7,257 nt of DNA from Candidatus Nanohalarchaeota archaeon (lineage in GTDB: Archaea; EX4484-52), in contig DAOVUW010000044.1 in the NCBI GenBank assembly GCA_030632385.1, forward strand, positions 1-7,257, in the 5' to 3' direction. Positions 5,754 through 7,257 of the stretch are shown here, in pieces. The translations under genes were made by a program, and so were the position numbers. The notes beneath the pieces were generated by a model. The model made no database searches. It was not told the origin of the DNA and was given only the letters and a program-made list of their open reading frames with translations. Each line of letters begins with the position of its first letter. Within the stretch, counting starts at the first letter, position 1.

Positions 5754-6797
5754 TTATTTATCCTCCCTTCTTGTAAGCGCAATATTGCATTTAGGGCATT
5801 TCATCGAACTGCATGAAACACCTCTTTTGTGCTTTATTTTATATCCACATTTGGAACAGACGCAATAACCGCCGGGACCAAAAGCATATCCGTGCATTTT
5901 TCCTTTTCTTTGCCATTCTATCATTTTTCCAAACCGTTCCTTATAATAGCTCTCACTAAGCTCATGAGATGTTATTTGTATATTGACAAAATCAATGCCG
6001 CTTATAGAATCAAACAAGTTTTTTTCAAATTTCTTTGTTGCGGCTGAAGCCATGTTAACTTTAAATTTGCTGGGAAAAGCAACATTAATATATGCAGAAA
6101 TTTTAGGACCTCTTTTTTGTGTTTTCAAATCCAGCAATTCTATATTTTCATTTTTTGCAATTTCCTTTATTTTGTTTTCAACATCATCTCCTGCCGAAAC
6201 ATCCAGTAAAGAATCTGTTGCCTTTCTTCCAAGATTAAACGATAGAGATAATATGTAAAATCCCATAAGCAAAGCAATAAATGAATCAGCATAAATAAAA
6301 TATTTTGAAAGGAAAAGTCCTGCTAAAACTGCACAGGAGGTCAATACATCTGCTCTGCTGTGAACACCATCTGAAATAAGACTGATAAGATCGTATTTTT
6401 TGCCGTAATATATTTTAGCATAAGACATGATTGCATTGATAATTATCGAAAAAACCACAATCCCAAAAGAAAGATAATTCAATATAATTAATTCCGGCGA
6501 AAATAAAGAAAGAATTGATTCATAAATAATCCAGAGCGCAGTCAAAAACAAGATGATTGTTATTGTATATCCTGCTATAACTTCTGCTTTATAGTGCCCT
6601 AAAGGATGTTCTTTATCCGCAGGTTTCTTGCTTGCGATTATTCCCAAATATGTTATTCCGGAAGCTATTATATCCATCGTTGTATGCAATCCATCTGCTA
6701 TAATCGCAAAAGAGTTTGAAATTACGCCAATAATAATTTTTGCAATAGCCATTATTATATTTACAATCAAACCAATCAATGCTACTTTTTCGTACAT
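5754..6797 (-). CDS. Cation diffusion facilitator (CDF) metal transporter with C-terminal six-cysteine module
   Basis: A 347-residue inner-membrane antiporter that exports divalent metal (Zn, Fe, Mn, Co or Cd class). Six membrane helices fill about 5-195. The metal site is HxxxD in TM2 (His38, Asp42, in ADGLHTTMD) and HxxxD in TM5 (His146, Asp150, in SDGVHSRAD), a zinc-type pattern. HPLGH at 64-68 is the conserved loop after TM2. A cytoplasmic regulatory domain follows (about 200-285). The tail beyond the usual CDF length contains GPGGYCVC and six cysteines (312, 314, 317, 329, 334, 337) spaced C-x-C-x2-C-x11-C-x4-C-x2-C, identical to the DUF134 neighbour. The ATG at 6797 is preferred because GGAGTGAT lies seven bases upstream; a GTG at 6809 would add four residues and overlap the DUF5320 stop. 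The transported metal is not shown; the cysteine tail could sense or deliver it. Confidence 0.9.
   Translation of the reverse strand: MYEKVALIGLIVNIIMAIAKIIIGVISNSFAIIADGLHTTMDIIASGITYLGIIASKKPADKEHPLGHYKAEVIAGYTITIILFLTALWIIYESILSLFSPELIILNYLSFGIVVFSIIINAIMSYAKIYYGKKYDLISLISDGVHSRADVLTSCAVLAGLFLSKYFIYADSFIALLMGFYILSLSFNLGRKATDSLLDVSAGDDVENKIKEIAKNENIELLDLKTQKRGPKISAYINVAFPSKFKVNMASAATKKFEKNLFDSISGIDFVNIQITSHELSESYYKERFGKMIEWQRKGKMHGYAFGPGGYCVCSKCGYKIKHKRGVSCSSMKCPKCNIALTRREDK
5761..5767 (-). promoter_or_regulatory. Ribosome binding site GGGAGGA for the DUF134 gene
   Basis: A near-consensus site eight bases before the ATG at 5752, inside the last codons of the CDF gene. It fixes the DUF134 start at the conserved MPIPRR rather than the longer frame. 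Confidence 0.75.
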
Positions 6798-6804
6798 TTT
6801 TTTA

Positions 6805-6812
6805 ATCACTCC
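6805..6812 (-). promoter_or_regulatory. Ribosome binding site GGAGTGAT for the CDF gene
   Basis: The site spans the DUF5320 stop codon and ends seven bases before the ATG at 6797. It supports that ATG over the overlapping GTG at 6809. Confidence 0.6.
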
Positions 6813-7033
6813 AATTCTTTTAATCTACGCTCCGTCTCTTGTTTTTCTTTTTCTATTTCCTTTAGCTCTATTTCTAAAAATTTCTTTTCATCTTCTTTAG
6901 TCAAACTTGACTCTGCAAATGGGACTCTCTGTTCAAATCTTCTGCCATAAGCAGGTACAAATTCGTCTCTTCTGCACCGCCATCCGCGGTATCCTCGATT
7001 TCCCCAAGGACCGGTTCCATCTCTATTTGGCAT
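6806..7033 (-). CDS. DUF5320-like small protein, first gene of the operon
   Basis: A 75-residue protein. The N-terminus MPNRDGTGPWG (1-11) matches the MPxxDGTGPxG opening of DUF5320 proteins, followed by a Gly/Arg/aromatic-rich stretch (12-36) with a single cysteine (Cys20). Residues 44-75 are a charged, heptad-like helix rich in Glu and Lys (KKFLEIELKEIEKEK and onward), the coiled coil usual in the family. The function of the family is unknown; members are typically found beside NifX-like, MinD-like and DUF134 genes in anaerobes. This copy is short and lacks the GPMTGRG and Cys-rich centre of many relatives. The ATG at 7033 is chosen for the conserved MP start, with GTGAT four bases upstream; a GTG at 7042 is less likely. 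It leaves an 8-base gap to the CDF start, and may be a small adaptor or scaffold for the cluster proteins (inference). Confidence 0.75.
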   Translation of the reverse strand: MPNRDGTGPWGNRGYRGWRCRRDEFVPAYGRRFEQRVPFAESSLTKEDEKKFLEIELKEIEKEKQETERRLKELE

Positions 7034-7045
7034 ATTAATCACGTA

Positions 7046-7061
7046 ATGAATATATATTCAT
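7046..7061. promoter_or_regulatory. 16-bp perfect palindrome, candidate repressor operator
   Basis: ATGAATATATATTCAT is its own reverse complement. It lies between the TATA-like box (7065-7075) and the DUF5320 start, at the predicted initiation site near 7045, where a bound protein would block transcription. The core TGAA-N6-TTCA resembles operators of ArsR/SmtB-type metal repressors such as CzrA, which controls a CDF transporter in Staphylococcus. No ArsR-type gene is in the window; DUF134 is the only visible DNA-binding candidate. Confidence 0.5.
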
Positions 7062-7064
7062 AAA

Positions 7065-7075
7065 CTTTATATATT
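7065..7075 (-). promoter_or_regulatory. TATA-like box of the five-gene operon
   Basis: The minus strand reads AATATATAAAG about 37 bases before the ATG at 7033. Archaeal spacing predicts initiation near 7045 and a leader of about 12 bases. No other promoter is apparent within the operon because the genes are packed too tightly. Confidence 0.5.
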
Positions 7076-7170
7076 TTTTGATTTCAATTTCTTATGTATT
7101 GATTCATGATTGTTCTTTCTGCTCTTTAATATAGCAGTGTAGTATCCCGAAATTATTGCACCCCTATTTT

Positions 7171-7205
7171 TTTAGATATTTGCCTTATATTGAGGCAAAT
7201 CTAAA
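7171..7205. repeat. 13-bp hairpin with 2-base bulge upstream of the operon
   Basis: TTTAGAT and TTGCCT (7171-7177, 7180-7185) pair with AGGCAA and ATCTAAA (7193-7205) across a TATATTG loop, with AT at 7178-7179 bulged. It lies about 140 bases before the operon start. The plus strand has seven T from 7167 to 7173, overlapping the left arm; neither strand has a T run after the stem, so a classic intrinsic terminator is not indicated. It may be an operator, the end of an unseen upstream gene, or a mobile-element remnant. The remaining bases to 7257 hold no gene I can support. Confidence 0.4.
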
Positions 7206-7257
7206 CACAAGAAAAGACATCCTGCTCTTTCTTAACATGGTTAAACTGAAAGAAAGA

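Noticed and set aside
5983..6900. Plus-strand frames opposite the CDF and DUF5320 genes
   Set aside because: They are mirror frames of membrane-helix codons in the CDF gene and have no start signals.
7237..7257. Possible plus-strand start (ATG then MVKLKER) running off the right edge
   Set aside because: Only seven codons are visible, with no ribosome site; it cannot be distinguished from chance.
7190..7257. Minus-strand frames open from the right edge to stops near 7187 and 7201
   Set aside because: Two frames of about 18-23 codons enter from the edge, but neither shows a recognisable C-terminus; a gene end is possible but unsupported.

Overview
The window is AT-rich and gene-dense. It probably comes from an anaerobic archaeon, perhaps a DPANN-type lineage. 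Evidence for this: AGA/ATA-rich codon use, archaeal-looking TATA boxes about 30-40 bases upstream of start codons, A/T-tract gene ends, Shine-Dalgarno sites of the GGTGAT/GGAGG type, and gene families common in archaea (a processive-type GT2 glycosyltransferase, a PMT/ArnT-like GT-C enzyme, DUF134, DUF5320, and a MinD-type ATPase with a ferredoxin insert). The families also occur in anaerobic bacteria, so the taxonomic call is an inference from style and gene content. There is no rRNA or other marker gene.

The left half (1-3586) looks like surface-glycan or lipid-linked sugar chemistry. A partial, divergent PEP/pyruvate-binding-domain gene (1-614, minus, running off the left edge) lies 40 bases downstream of a GT-C membrane glycosyltransferase (655-2169, minus). 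A GT2 membrane glycosyltransferase (2351-3586, plus) diverges from the latter across a short intergenic region that carries a TATA-like box for each direction.

The middle gap (3587-3736) separates the convergent ends of the GT2 gene and the right-hand operon. It holds two REP-like palindromes with a shared CTTG loop, in the same orientation and about 100 bases apart, plus T-tracts that could end transcription from each side.

The right half (3737-7033, minus) is one compact five-gene operon. In transcription order it encodes a DUF5320 small protein, a cation diffusion facilitator (CDF), a DUF134 HTH protein, a tandem NifX/NifB-like (MTH1175/COG1433) protein, and a MinD-family ATPase with two 4Fe-4S motifs. 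Neighbouring genes overlap by 4 bases or lie 1-8 bases apart, and each internal gene has a good ribosome site. The CDF transporter and the DUF134 protein end in the same six-cysteine module with identical spacing, which ties transporter and putative regulator together. A perfect 16-bp palindrome of the TGAA-N6-TTCA type sits between the TATA box and the first start codon, as an archaeal repressor site would. The simplest reading is a regulated metal or metal-cluster handling system related to the orange-protein (ORP)-type MinD/NifX sets of anaerobes, here combined with a metal transporter. Its metal and exact function cannot be read from the sequence.
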